From Acidobacterium sp. (GTDB lineage: Bacteria > Acidobacteriota > Terriglobia > Terriglobales > Acidobacteriaceae), in contig PMUI01000113.1 in NCBI GenBank assembly GCA_003166955.1, positions 161,191-225,190 of the forward strand: a DNA stretch of 64,000 bases. Direction: 5' to 3'. Shown here piece after piece: positions 42,413 to 50,960 of this stretch (the first letter of the stretch is position 1; the number at the start of each line of letters is the position of its first letter). A program made the translations under genes and the position numbers. Below the pieces are notes generated by a model, which had not been told where the DNA came from, searched no databases, and saw nothing but the letters and a program-made list of their open reading frames with translations.

Positions 42413-45370
42413 ATGCCCGTAGCTACAATCGACGGAACAATTCGGGAGTTCAACGCCGGGGAACGGCTGCTGGACGTGATCAACCGTGCGGGCGCGCAGG
42501 TGCCGCAGGTTTGTTATCACCCGCAGATGGGGCCGATCCAGACCTGCGACACATGCATGGTCGAGGTGGACGGCAAGCTGGTGCGCGCTTGCGCGACGCA
42601 GGCCGCCGATGGGATGAAGGTCGCGACCGAGTCGGCGCAGGCGCAGAAAGCGCAGCGTGAGGCTTTCGATCGGATCCTGGGGAACCACCTGCTGTACTGC
42701 ACGGTCTGCGACAACAATAACGGCAACTGCACGGTTCATAACACGACGAGGATGCTCAAGGTGGAGCATCAGGAGACGCCGTTCCGGCCGAAGCCGTACG
42801 CGGTGGACTCGACGAATCCCTTCTATAGATACGACCCTGACCAATGCATTCTGTGCGGGCGGTGCGTCGAGGCGTGCCAGAACGTGCAGGTGAACGAGAC
42901 GCTGAGCATTCGCTGGGAGGATGAGCATCCGCGGGTGTTGTGGGATGGCGGCGCGCCGATTGGCGAGTCGAGCTGCGTTTCCTGCGGGCACTGCGTGACG
43001 GTGTGCCCGTGCAACGCGCTGATGGAGACGTCGATGCTGGGCGAGGCAGGGTATTTCACGGCGCTCCCGAAGCCGGTGTTCAAAGGGATGATCGACGTGG
43101 TGAAGGGAGTCGAGCCGGAGCTGGGGTACGGCGGGATTCTGCAGTTGTCGGAAGTCGAAGAGGCGATGCGGGAGTCGCGGACGAAGAAGACGAAGACGGT
43201 GTGCACGTACTGCGGGGTGGGGTGCAGCTTCGATATTTGGACCCGTGACCGGCACATATTAAAGGTGGAACCGGCGGAGGGTCCGGCGAACGGGATTTCG
43301 ACGTGCGTGAAGGGGAAGTTCGGGTGGGAGTTTGTGAACAGCGCGGACCGGCTGACGAAGCCGCTGATCCGCGAGGGCGGGAAGTTTCGCGAGGCGACGT
43401 GGGACGAGGCGCTGGAGCTGGTGGCGCGGCGGTTCGCGGAGATCAAGGCGGAGAGCGGGCCGGATGCGCTGGCGTTTGTGTCGTCGTCGAAGTGCACGAA
43501 CGAAGAAAGCTATCTGATGCAGAAGCTGTCGCGGGCGGTGATCGGCACCAACAATATGGATAACTGCTCGCGGTACTGCCAGGCGCCGGCGACGGTTGGG
43601 CTGTTCCGCACAGTCGGCTACGGCGGCGATTCGGGATCGATTGCGGATATTGAGCAGGCTGAGCTGGTGGTGATTGTCGGAAGCAACACCGCGGAGAGCC
43701 ATCCGGTGCTGGCGACGCGGGTGAAGCAGTCGCACAAGCTGCGCGGGCAGAAGCTGATCGTGGCCGATCTGCGGAAGCACGAGATGGCGCACCGCGCGGA
43801 TCTGTTCATCCATCCCAGGCCGGGGACGGATCTGATCTGGCTGAGCGCAGTGACTAAGTGGATTTTCGATCAGGGTCTGGCTAAGACGGACTTTTTGAGT
43901 AAGTGGGTGAATGGGGTCGAGGAATATCGGAAGAGCCTTGAGCCCTTCACGATGGAGTTTGCGAGCCAGCGGACGGGGCTGCCGGTGGAGACGCTGGAGC
44001 GCGTGGCGCGGATGATCGTGGACGCGAAGAGCGTATGCATACTGTGGGCGATGGGCGTGACGCAGCACTCGATGGGGTCGGACACGTCGACGGCGATTTC
44101 GAATTTGCTGCTGGCAACGGGGAATTACATGCGGCCGGGGACGGGCGCGTATCCGCTGCGCGGGCACAACAACGTGCAGGGGGCGAGCGATCACGGCGCG
44201 ATGCCGAATAATTTCCCGGGATATCAGAGCGTTGCCGATGCGGAGATACGCGCGAAGTTTGAGAAGGTGTGGGGGGTGACGCTGCCGCCAAAGGCGGGAC
44301 TCGACAACCACCAGATGATCGACGCGATCCACGAGGGCAAGCTGAAGGCGATGTATATCTTCGGCGAAGAGATGAGCCTGGTGGATTCCAACTCGAACTA
44401 CGTGGACGCGGCGCTGGCGAAAGTGGATTTTCTGGTGATCCAGGAGATCTTTTTCTCCGAGACGTGCCGGTTTGCGGATGTGATTTTGCCGGCGAGTCCG
44501 AGTCTGGAGAAGGAAGGGACGTTCACGAGTACGGAGCGGCGGATTCAGCGGCTGTATCCGGTGTTTGAGCCGCTGGGGGAGAGCCGGCCGGACTGGCAGA
44601 TCATCATGGACGTCGCGAACCGGCTGGGCGCGAACTGGAAGTACACGCATCCGTCGGAGATTTACAAGGAGATTGCGGCGCTCACGCCCATGTTTGCCGG
44701 CGTGACGTACGAGCGGCTGGACGGTTATAAGTCGCTGCAGTGGCCGGTGGCGGCGGACGGGAGCGATCAGCCGCTGCTGTACACGCAGAAATTCGCGTTT
44801 CCGGATGGGAAGGCGAAGCTGTTCCCGCTGCAGTGGACGGAGCCCACGGATCAGCAGGATGCGAATTTCGATTTACATCTGAACAATGGGCGGCTGCTGG
44901 AGCATTTCCACGAAGGGAATTTGACGTATCGCACGAAGGGGATCGCCGAGAAGACGCCGAGCACGTTTGTGGAGGTTTCGCCGGAGCTGGCGAAGGAGCG
45001 CGGCATCGAGAGCGGGCGCTGGGTGGAACTGACATCGCGATATGGCGAGGTGCGAGTGCAGGCGGTGGTGACGGATCGGGTGAAGGGCGCAGAGTTGTAT
45101 ATGCCGATGAACTCGACCGAGGAGCCGGTGAATCGGCTGACGAGCAGCTACACGGATAAGGTGACACACACGCCGGCGTACAAGGAGGCCTCGGTGCGGA
45201 TGAAGGTGCTCGACGAGGAAGGCGCGAATCCGCTGCCGCGGACGAATTCAAGATTTGGGCATCCGACGCCGCAGCGTGGGGTGGAAGTGGAACGGAAGTG
45301 GAAGCGTGCGGATTATCACCAGCCGGGCAACGGGCTGGTGCAGATCCGAAAAGCAGGGAATAGGGAGTAG
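42413..45370 (+). CDS. fdhF: Formate dehydrogenase alpha subunit (Mo/W-bis-MGD, Cys type)
   Basis: A 985-residue enzyme oxidising formate to CO2. It contains an N-terminal 2Fe-2S domain (Cys34, 45, 48, 60), a His-Cys3 4Fe-4S segment (HLLYCTVCDNNNGNC), two ferredoxin clusters (CILCGRCVEACQ, CVSCGHCVTVCP), the CTYCGVGCSF 4Fe-4S ligand set and the bis-MGD domain. The metal-binding residue is Cys in MDNCSRYCQAPATVG, encoded by TGC, so it is not a selenoprotein. There is no Tat signal, so it is cytoplasmic. The last codons (GNRE-stop) fall inside a heptamer array. DUF1641 and OFA-transporter genes follow, as in YjgC/YrhE loci. Confidence 0.94.
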   Translation: MPVATIDGTIREFNAGERLLDVINRAGAQVPQVCYHPQMGPIQTCDTCMVEVDGKLVRACATQAADGMKVATESAQAQKAQREAFDRILGNHLLYCTVCDNNNGNCTVHNTTRMLKVEHQETPFRPKPYAVDSTNPFYRYDPDQCILCGRCVEACQNVQVNETLSIRWEDEHPRVLWDGGAPIGESSCVSCGHCVTVCPCNALMETSMLGEAGYFTALPKPVFKGMIDVVKGVEPELGYGGILQLSEVEEAMRESRTKKTKTVCTYCGVGCSFDIWTRDRHILKVEPAEGPANGISTCVKGKFGWEFVNSADRLTKPLIREGGKFREATWDEALELVARRFAEIKAESGPDALAFVSSSKCTNEESYLMQKLSRAVIGTNNMDNCSRYCQAPATVGLFRTVGYGGDSGSIADIEQAELVVIVGSNTAESHPVLATRVKQSHKLRGQKLIVADLRKHEMAHRADLFIHPRPGTDLIWLSAVTKWIFDQGLAKTDFLSKWVNGVEEYRKSLEPFTMEFASQRTGLPVETLERVARMIVDAKSVCILWAMGVTQHSMGSDTSTAISNLLLATGNYMRPGTGAYPLRGHNNVQGASDHGAMPNNFPGYQSVADAEIRAKFEKVWGVTLPPKAGLDNHQMIDAIHEGKLKAMYIFGEEMSLVDSNSNYVDAALAKVDFLVIQEIFFSETCRFADVILPASPSLEKEGTFTSTERRIQRLYPVFEPLGESRPDWQIIMDVANRLGANWKYTHPSEIYKEIAALTPMFAGVTYERLDGYKSLQWPVAADGSDQPLLYTQKFAFPDGKAKLFPLQWTEPTDQQDANFDLHLNNGRLLEHFHEGNLTYRTKGIAEKTPSTFVEVSPELAKERGIESGRWVELTSRYGEVRVQAVVTDRVKGAELYMPMNSTEEPVNRLTSSYTDKVTHTPAYKEASVRMKVLDEEGANPLPRTNSRFGHPTPQRGVEVERKWKRADYHQPGNGLVQIRKAGNRE

Positions 45371-45382
45371 GGAATAGGGAAC
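45354..45382. repeat. Heptanucleotide array overlapping the formate dehydrogenase stop (AGGGAAT type)
   Basis: Four units (AGGGAAT, AGGGAGT, AGGGAAT, AGGGAAC). The first two supply the final codons and the TAG stop of the gene. Confidence 0.85.
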
Positions 45383-45396
45383 AGCAGAGGCGAGAG

Positions 45397-45885
45397 ATGG
45401 CGCAACCGATAGCTTTGGAGATCGCACCGCGGGATGCGCGGAAGGAGTTGCTGGCTCGTCTGGAGAAGGCGCCGGCGGAGCATGCCGAGGCGCTGCTGGA
45501 CGCATACGAGCTGATCGAACAGGCGCATGAGGCGGGCGTATTCGAAGTGCTGCGCGGCGTGCTGAGCGCGAAGGATCACGTGCTGGAGGCGGTGGTCAAG
45601 GACACGGAGATGTCGCAGGCGATCCACGCGCTGCGGAACGCGATCATCTTCGGCAAGATGATGGGCTCGATGAACCCGGAGCTGATGCAATGCATCGCAA
45701 ATGCGGTGGGCGAGACGCTGGGCAGCGAGCGGAAGCCGGTGATCGATCCTCCGGGTTTGTTCTCACTCCTGGGGCAGTTCCGCCGGCCGGAGTTGCGGCG
45801 GAGCGTCGCACTGGTCAACAGATTTCTTGAAAACCTGGGCACTCGTCTGAAGGAGGAAGGCTGCTCCCCCAGCTCGAAGCAGTAA
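45397..45885 (+). CDS. DUF1641 family protein, formate dehydrogenase partner
   Basis: A 162-residue helical protein matching the DUF1641 (YrhD/YjgD) pattern: ALLDAYELIEQAHEAGVFEVLRGVLSAKDHVLEAVV followed by NAIIFGKMMGSMNPELM. Members are encoded beside YrhE/YjgC-type formate dehydrogenases and are thought to aid assembly or activity. It starts 26 bp after the dehydrogenase stop. The C-terminal segment FRRPELRRSVALVNRFLENLG is also typical. Confidence 0.85.
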   Translation: MAQPIALEIAPRDARKELLARLEKAPAEHAEALLDAYELIEQAHEAGVFEVLRGVLSAKDHVLEAVVKDTEMSQAIHALRNAIIFGKMMGSMNPELMQCIANAVGETLGSERKPVIDPPGLFSLLGQFRRPELRRSVALVNRFLENLGTRLKEEGCSPSSKQ

Positions 45886-45920
45886 GACCACGCCTGGAAT
45901 TCCATCCCTGGAGGGGGAGC

Positions 45921-47162
45921 ATGTCGGAAGGTAAACGCTGGAGTATTGCCTTTGCGGGAGTATTGATGCAGATGGCGCTGGGCGCTGTCTATGCCTGGAG
46001 TGTGTTTCGCACTCCGCTGGTGAAGGCGTTTCACTGGTCGATATCGGAAGTGACGCTGACGTTCACGATTTGTATTTTTGTGCTGGGAGTGTCGGCGTTT
46101 TTTGGCGGTCTTTGGCTAAACAAGGTAGGACCGCGGACGGTGGCGCTGACGGGCGGGTTTCTGTACGGGCTGGGCGTGTTTCTGGCGAGCTACTCCGCGC
46201 ATCATCTTTACTGGCTCTATTTTTCGTACGGGGTGATCGGCGGAATCGGGCTTGGTTTTGGATACATCGTGCCGATTTCGGTGCTGGTGAAGTGGTTTCC
46301 AGACAAGCGCGGGCTGATTACGGGCGTGGCGGTGGGCGGGTTCGGCGCGGGGGCGCTGGTGACGGCGCCGGTGGCGACGCGGCTGATCCAGAGCGTGGGT
46401 GTGCTGCACACGTTTGCGTATCTGGGCGTTGCGTATCTGATCGTGACGATGGCGGCGGGGTGGTTCATGCAGAATCCGCCGGCGGGGTATGTGCCGACGG
46501 GATGGACGCCGAGCGCGACGCAGGTGAAGCAGCGCGTGCTGGAGGATTACACGCTGGGGCGGGCGCTGGGGACGTGGCAGTGGTGGGCACTGTGGCTGAT
46601 CCTGTTCCTGAACACGACGGCGGGGATCTCGGTGATCTCGCAGGAGTCGCCGATGTTTCAGGAAATCGCGAAGGTGACGGCGATTGCGGCCGCAGGGATG
46701 GTTGGCATTGCGAGCATCGGAAACGCGGTGGGGCGCGTGTTCTGGGCGTGGGTTTCGGACGGGATCACGCGGCGATGGACGTTTGTAGTGATGTATCTGT
46801 GCCAGGTGGGTTTGTTCTGGGTGATGCCGAACATCGCCGGGGCGACGATGCTCACGGCGCTCACGTTCATTATTCTGATGTGCTACGGCGGCGGGTTCGG
46901 AACGATGCCGGCGTTTGCGGCGGACTACTTTGGTGCGAAGAACATCGGGCCAATTTATGGACTGATGCTGACGGCGTGGGGATGCGCGAGCGCGTTTGGG
47001 CCGCTGCTGATCGCGCATTTGCGGCAGACCGGGACTTCGTTTGCGTATGGGCTGCATGTGATTGCGGTGATCGTGCTGGTGTCGATTGTGGTGCCGCTGG
47101 TGGTGAGGCCGCCGAGCACTGAGGTGAGAGTGAAGGATCAGCCGGTAGCCGGTAGCAGGTAG
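45921..47162 (+). CDS. OFA-family MFS transporter (oxalate/formate antiporter-like)
   Basis: A 413-residue, 12-helix major facilitator: RWSIAFAGVLMQMALGAVYAWSVFRTPL at the N-terminus and GFGYIVPISVLVKWFPDKRGLITGVAVGGFGAGAL after helix 4 are OFA-family signatures. Placement after formate dehydrogenase and DUF1641 suggests formate (or oxalate) traffic. A strong ribosome site (GGAGGGGGAGC) precedes the ATG. The C-terminal PVAGSR-stop is encoded by the first units of a heptamer array, so that array has reshaped the gene end. Confidence 0.9.
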   Translation: MSEGKRWSIAFAGVLMQMALGAVYAWSVFRTPLVKAFHWSISEVTLTFTICIFVLGVSAFFGGLWLNKVGPRTVALTGGFLYGLGVFLASYSAHHLYWLYFSYGVIGGIGLGFGYIVPISVLVKWFPDKRGLITGVAVGGFGAGALVTAPVATRLIQSVGVLHTFAYLGVAYLIVTMAAGWFMQNPPAGYVPTGWTPSATQVKQRVLEDYTLGRALGTWQWWALWLILFLNTTAGISVISQESPMFQEIAKVTAIAAAGMVGIASIGNAVGRVFWAWVSDGITRRWTFVVMYLCQVGLFWVMPNIAGATMLTALTFIILMCYGGGFGTMPAFAADYFGAKNIGPIYGLMLTAWGCASAFGPLLIAHLRQTGTSFAYGLHVIAVIVLVSIVVPLVVRPPSTEVRVKDQPVAGSR

Positions 47163-47196
47163 CAGGAAGCAGGAAGCAGGAAGACGGAAGCCGGTG
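47141..47196. repeat. Heptanucleotide array overlapping the OFA transporter stop (GCAGGAA type)
   Basis: Eight units: GCCGGTA twice, GCAGGTA, GCAGGAA three times, GACGGAA, GCCGGTG. The reverse complement of GCAGGAA is TTCCTGC, the same heptamer as at 37039-37136. Confidence 0.92.
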
Positions 47197-47238
47197 GGCG
47201 CGGCCCGGGGTCTCAGAGGGAAGCCAGGGCCGTCTTTT

Positions 47239-48306
47239 CTAATCGAAGAGGATGGGTTGGGGGAGGGTGTCGTCGGGGTCGCGGAAGTTGTGCAGGCCGA
47301 CGCCGATGAGGCGAAAGCGCTGGGTGCGGGCGAGCGAGACGCGCTCGCGCAGCGAGAGGGCGATGCCGGTGAGTTCTTCGCAGGAAGAGACCGGCTCGGC
47401 GGGCGTAAGGCTGCGCGTCAGAATCCTGAATTCCGCGGTCTTGAGCTTGAGGACCACAGTGCGCGGGATGCGCGTCTCTTTGCGGGACGCGTTCCAAACC
47501 TTTTCTGCGAGACGGCGGATGGCGTCTTCAGTGGCTTCGAGAGGAATGTCGCGCTCGAAAGTGTCCTCGGCGGAGATGGATTTGGTGGGGCGGTCGGGAA
47601 TGACCTCGTTGTCGTCGATCCCGAAGGCCAGTTCGTGCAGGCGATGACCGTGGCGCCCGAAATGTTCTTCCACTGTTACTAATTCCATCGCGCGGAGGTC
47701 GCCGACGGTTTTGATACCGAGGTTTGCGAGGCGTTCCGCGGTGACTTTGCCGACGCCGGGGAGACGTTCGACGGGGAGCGGGGGGAGGAAGGTGTCGATG
47801 TCCTCGGGCTGGATGACGAAGAGGCCGTCGGGCTTGCGCCAGTCGGAGGCGATTTTGGCGAGGAATTTGTTTGGGGCGACGCCGGCGGAGGCGGTGAGGT
47901 TGAGCTCGTCGCGGATGGATTTGCGGATGGCGCTCGCGACTTTGGTAGCGGTGGGCAGGCCGCATTTGTTTTCGGTGACGTCGAGGTAGGCTTCGTCGAG
48001 CGAGAGCGGTTCGATGAGGTCGGTGTAGCGGCCGAAGATGTCGCGGGTTTGGCGGGAGACGGCACGGTAGCGGACGAAGTCGGGCGGGATGAAGATGGCG
48101 TCGGGGCAGAGGCGTTCGGCGCGGAGGGCAGGCATGGCGGAGCGGATGCCGAAGCGGCGCGCTTCGTAGGAGGAGGCGCAAACGACGGAGCGATTGCCGC
48201 GCCAGGCGACGACGACGGGCTTGCCGCGGAGGGCGGGATCGTCGCGCTGCTCGACCGAAGCGTAGAAGGCGTCCATGTCGACGTGGACGATCTTGCGAAC
48301 GGCCAT
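47239..48306 (-). CDS. dinB: DNA polymerase IV (Y-family, DinB)
   Basis: A 355-residue translesion polymerase: catalytic VDMDAFYASVEQR (Asp10) and SLDEAYLDVT, steric-gate region, RKPDGLFVIQ, and the helix-hairpin-helix LPGVGKVTAERLANLGI. The little-finger domain ends FRLIGVGLHNF. The final LPQPILFD is a plausible beta-clamp-binding tail (Q-x-x-L-F type). No LexA-like box was identified upstream. Converges with the OFA transporter gene. Confidence 0.96.
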   Translation of the reverse strand: MAVRKIVHVDMDAFYASVEQRDDPALRGKPVVVAWRGNRSVVCASSYEARRFGIRSAMPALRAERLCPDAIFIPPDFVRYRAVSRQTRDIFGRYTDLIEPLSLDEAYLDVTENKCGLPTATKVASAIRKSIRDELNLTASAGVAPNKFLAKIASDWRKPDGLFVIQPEDIDTFLPPLPVERLPGVGKVTAERLANLGIKTVGDLRAMELVTVEEHFGRHGHRLHELAFGIDDNEVIPDRPTKSISAEDTFERDIPLEATEDAIRRLAEKVWNASRKETRIPRTVVLKLKTAEFRILTRSLTPAEPVSSCEELTGIALSLRERVSLARTQRFRLIGVGLHNFRDPDDTLPQPILFD

Positions 48307-48650
48307 GGGGGAAGGGTAGCAGGGCGGGGCGATGGGTGAGCGGGTGCTGGGGCGGCGCAGGACAGGACGGTTCAGGGCGTCGCCGGAGCCACTCGAGTAA
48401 CTCGCGTTGTCAGTGGCGGCGGATCCAAACGGGCGTCGTTAGATGCGGTCGCTGTTACTGAGGTTTTCTCCGCCCCTCGTTCGTGTGATTGTCGATACGG
48501 ATAACCTCCCTTATCTTTTGGTTAACTGCACACGAGAAAAGCGGATCGCGGAGAGATGTTAGCGGGGAATGCCTCGGACTGAGTCCTGGCATTCCGGCGC
48601 AGCAGTGTCTGTAAGCCCGAGTTGACGCGCTCAAATTTAGTCGCCTGGGC
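48307..48650. other. 344-bp gap between divergent dinB and the Gly/Ser-rich lipoprotein gene
   Basis: No gene is supported. It contains an 8-bp stem GGAATGCC/GGCATTCC (48566-48595) with an inner GGACT/AGTCC stem, 55 bp before the lipoprotein start, of unknown role. Promoters for both divergent genes must lie here, but none is clear. Confidence 0.5.
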
Positions 48651-49694
48651 GTGACCTTGAAAACTCTTCGCTGGACCGCTGGACTGCTTTCTATTCTTAT
48701 TGCTGCGTCGCTCGTGGTGGGCTGCGGCTCGATCATTGTGAATTCGGCAACAGCGCAGGCCAACAGCGGGTCGGCTAGCGGCTCTGGGAACGGGACGGGT
48801 TCTGGCAGCGGCGGAACGGGCTCGGGCGGAAGCGGGAGTTCGGGTTCGGGAAGCTCAGGATCGGGGTCCGGCGGATCGGGGAGCTCGGGATCAGGGGGCA
48901 GCGGCAGTGGATCCGGGAGTGGCAGTGGAGGATCGGGGTCGGGATCGGGTGGGTCCGGCAGCTCAGGGTCTGGATCCGGCGGATCGGGAGGTTCGGGAGG
49001 GGCTGTGGGGCTTGTTCCCTCCGATGCGATCAGCGTGAGCGATATCCAGGCGATGAGTACCTGGAAGGTGGCATACGACGGAGGGACCAGCGGGACGAGC
49101 GGTGGATCGAGCGGCACGATGACCGTCGTCGACGAACCATCGCTCAGCGGGCAGGCGCGTGAGTTTGCGACGACGTACACGAACAGCGGCGGTGAGAGGT
49201 ACTACGCTTCCTTCGGGCAGGACACGGTGTCGACGCACTTTCTATACGACGCGTGGGTATACTTTGACGGTTCCGCGGGCAAGGTGGCCAATATCGAGAT
49301 GGACATGAACCAGGTGATGGCGAATGGGCAGACGGTCATCTATGGGTTCCAGTGCGACGGCTACTCGAAGACCTGGGATTACACGACGAACGCGGGGACG
49401 CCGCAGAACTACGTGGATCAATGGCTCAAGTCCAGCGCGCCCTGCGACCTGCAGAGCTGGAGCCGGGACACGTGGCACCATGTGCAGATCGCTTACTCGC
49501 GCGACGACGCTGGGAATGTAACCTATCAGTCGGTCTGGTTAGACGATGTCGAGCAGGATATTAACGCCACGGTTCCGTCATCGTTTGTGCTGGGCTGGGG
49601 TCCGACATTGCTGACGAATCTGCAGGTGGATGGACTGGGCGCGAGCGGCTCGTCGACGGTTTGGCTGGACAATCTGACGATCTATCGGTGGTGA
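48651..49694 (+). CDS. Lipoprotein with Gly/Ser-rich stalk and lectin-like (concanavalin-type) domain
   Basis: A 347-residue exported protein; the GTG start is followed by a signal peptide with lipobox SLVVGC. Residues about 38-115 are almost pure Gly and Ser, a flexible stalk. The C-terminal 220 residues are beta-rich: FLYDAWVYFDGSAGKVANIEMDMNQ and TWHHVQIAYSRDDAGN...VWLDDVEQDIN resemble LamG/concanavalin-like carbohydrate-binding or lyase-like folds. It is probably a surface-attached glycan-binding protein. Substrate unknown; neighbours give no further clue. Confidence 0.8.
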   Translation: MTLKTLRWTAGLLSILIAASLVVGCGSIIVNSATAQANSGSASGSGNGTGSGSGGTGSGGSGSSGSGSSGSGSGGSGSSGSGGSGSGSGSGSGGSGSGSGGSGSSGSGSGGSGGSGGAVGLVPSDAISVSDIQAMSTWKVAYDGGTSGTSGGSSGTMTVVDEPSLSGQAREFATTYTNSGGERYYASFGQDTVSTHFLYDAWVYFDGSAGKVANIEMDMNQVMANGQTVIYGFQCDGYSKTWDYTTNAGTPQNYVDQWLKSSAPCDLQSWSRDTWHHVQIAYSRDDAGNVTYQSVWLDDVEQDINATVPSSFVLGWGPTLLTNLQVDGLGASGSSTVWLDNLTIYRW

Positions 49695-49736
49695 GCGCTG
49701 CGTGTCGAGCGTCGATGCGCGTCATCTGCGGCCGGG

Positions 49737-50960
49737 CTACTGGCCTGCGTAGACAGCGATCCGGTGATTCCGAATCGATGTGTGCAGAACCTTCCCAGCG
49801 GTGATGGAGACGATCGCTTGCGTCTCCTGTAACGGCATGTGGCAATCAACACAATTCCTGACGATGCGTCCCCCCGTCGTTCTGGCCATGCCGCAGCTCT
49901 GCCAACGATGGCACCCGAGACAGCGTTCAGAATAGCTGGCGACGGTGCGCTCCGGGGCGTGGACGTCGTGACACGACGAACAGGTCATGGCCGGCGAGGC
50001 ACGGTAGCAGCGGCTCTGTTCCAGCATGCCTACCTGGTTGCCATGCACATCGAGCTGGGTGGCGACTACGTCCGGCGCGGGCGCAAAGAAATCATCCAGC
50101 GGCTTGCCGGGCGTGTAGGAAAAAGCAGGCAGCAATTCCTCGCGTTGTGTGCCGTTATGGCATAGCGCACACAGATCCATCTGCCGCTCACGCGTAAATC
50201 GGGCAGGATTGAGAATTGCTGAGCGGGCGAGGGGACTGCCGGGTGCGCTTTTCTCAAGCGCGAGGTGTTTTGCGCCGGGTCCGTGACAGGTCTCGCAGGA
50301 AATGCCCAACACTAGACTGGCTTTGTCATACAGGTTCGTCTGGGGATCGGACGAGAGCGCGCGGATGTAAGTGGTATGGCATTCCATGCAGCGAGGGTCG
50401 GCGCGACGGCCAAAATTCGCAGTGCCATCCCTGTAGCCGGGGCTGTTGATCCACTGGCGGCCAGCTGTCCAGTAACTGACCGGTAATTCGTATAACTGAT
50501 TGCCACGCCAGAAGAGATAGGTTTGCCCTCGCACGCCAGAACCAACGACAATGTCGATGCGCTCTGACCTAGTTAGCTTCTGCGTTTCACTTTCCGCGAC
50601 GGCGGTCTCGTAAAAGCCATTCTCGCTGGCTTCCATGATGAAGTAGAGCCGAGCCTCCGAGTTATCAGTGCCGGGACCAGCGATGGTAAGCTTGTTCGAG
50701 CCTGGAACGAAGGATCCCGGAATGGACTGCCTGGCGGGTAGTTGCGAAGTTAGATAATGCGCGGTGTGCAGGTAGGATGCGGAGTGTCCCTGATGGCAAG
50801 GGTAGCATACCGCATCGCCTGCGTAGCCTTCCCTCGCAGGGCTTGCACCTGGGGTTTCCGCGGCCGGGGATTGGCCCAGTAGAACGCGGGAACAGAGAAG
50901 AGAGATAAAAATGGAGCAGATACAGGTCTGGTGACGACGACCGAGCCGCGAACGAGTCAC
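49737..50960 (-). CDS. Exported heptaheme c-type cytochrome
   Basis: A 407-residue periplasmic protein with seven CxxCH haem sites: CYPCH, CMECH, CETCH, CALCH, CSSCH, CLGCH and CVDCH. The first 30 residues form a signal peptide. The middle region RIDIVVGSGVRGQTYLFWRGNQLYELPVSYW matches a recurring acidobacterial/planctomycete family of multihaem cytochromes often paired with TPR proteins. Its GTG start overlaps the TPR-gene stop by four bases (GTGA), so the two are translationally coupled. A role in electron transfer is likely; partners are unknown. Confidence 0.9.
   Translation of the reverse strand: MTRSRLGRRHQTCICSIFISLLCSRVLLGQSPAAETPGASPAREGYAGDAVCYPCHQGHSASYLHTAHYLTSQLPARQSIPGSFVPGSNKLTIAGPGTDNSEARLYFIMEASENGFYETAVAESETQKLTRSERIDIVVGSGVRGQTYLFWRGNQLYELPVSYWTAGRQWINSPGYRDGTANFGRRADPRCMECHTTYIRALSSDPQTNLYDKASLVLGISCETCHGPGAKHLALEKSAPGSPLARSAILNPARFTRERQMDLCALCHNGTQREELLPAFSYTPGKPLDDFFAPAPDVVATQLDVHGNQVGMLEQSRCYRASPAMTCSSCHDVHAPERTVASYSERCLGCHRWQSCGMARTTGGRIVRNCVDCHMPLQETQAIVSITAGKVLHTSIRNHRIAVYAGQ

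Noticed and set aside
43570..43600. Selenocysteine formate dehydrogenase
   Set aside because: The catalytic codon in the SRYCQAPA motif is TGC, not TGA, so the enzyme uses Cys.
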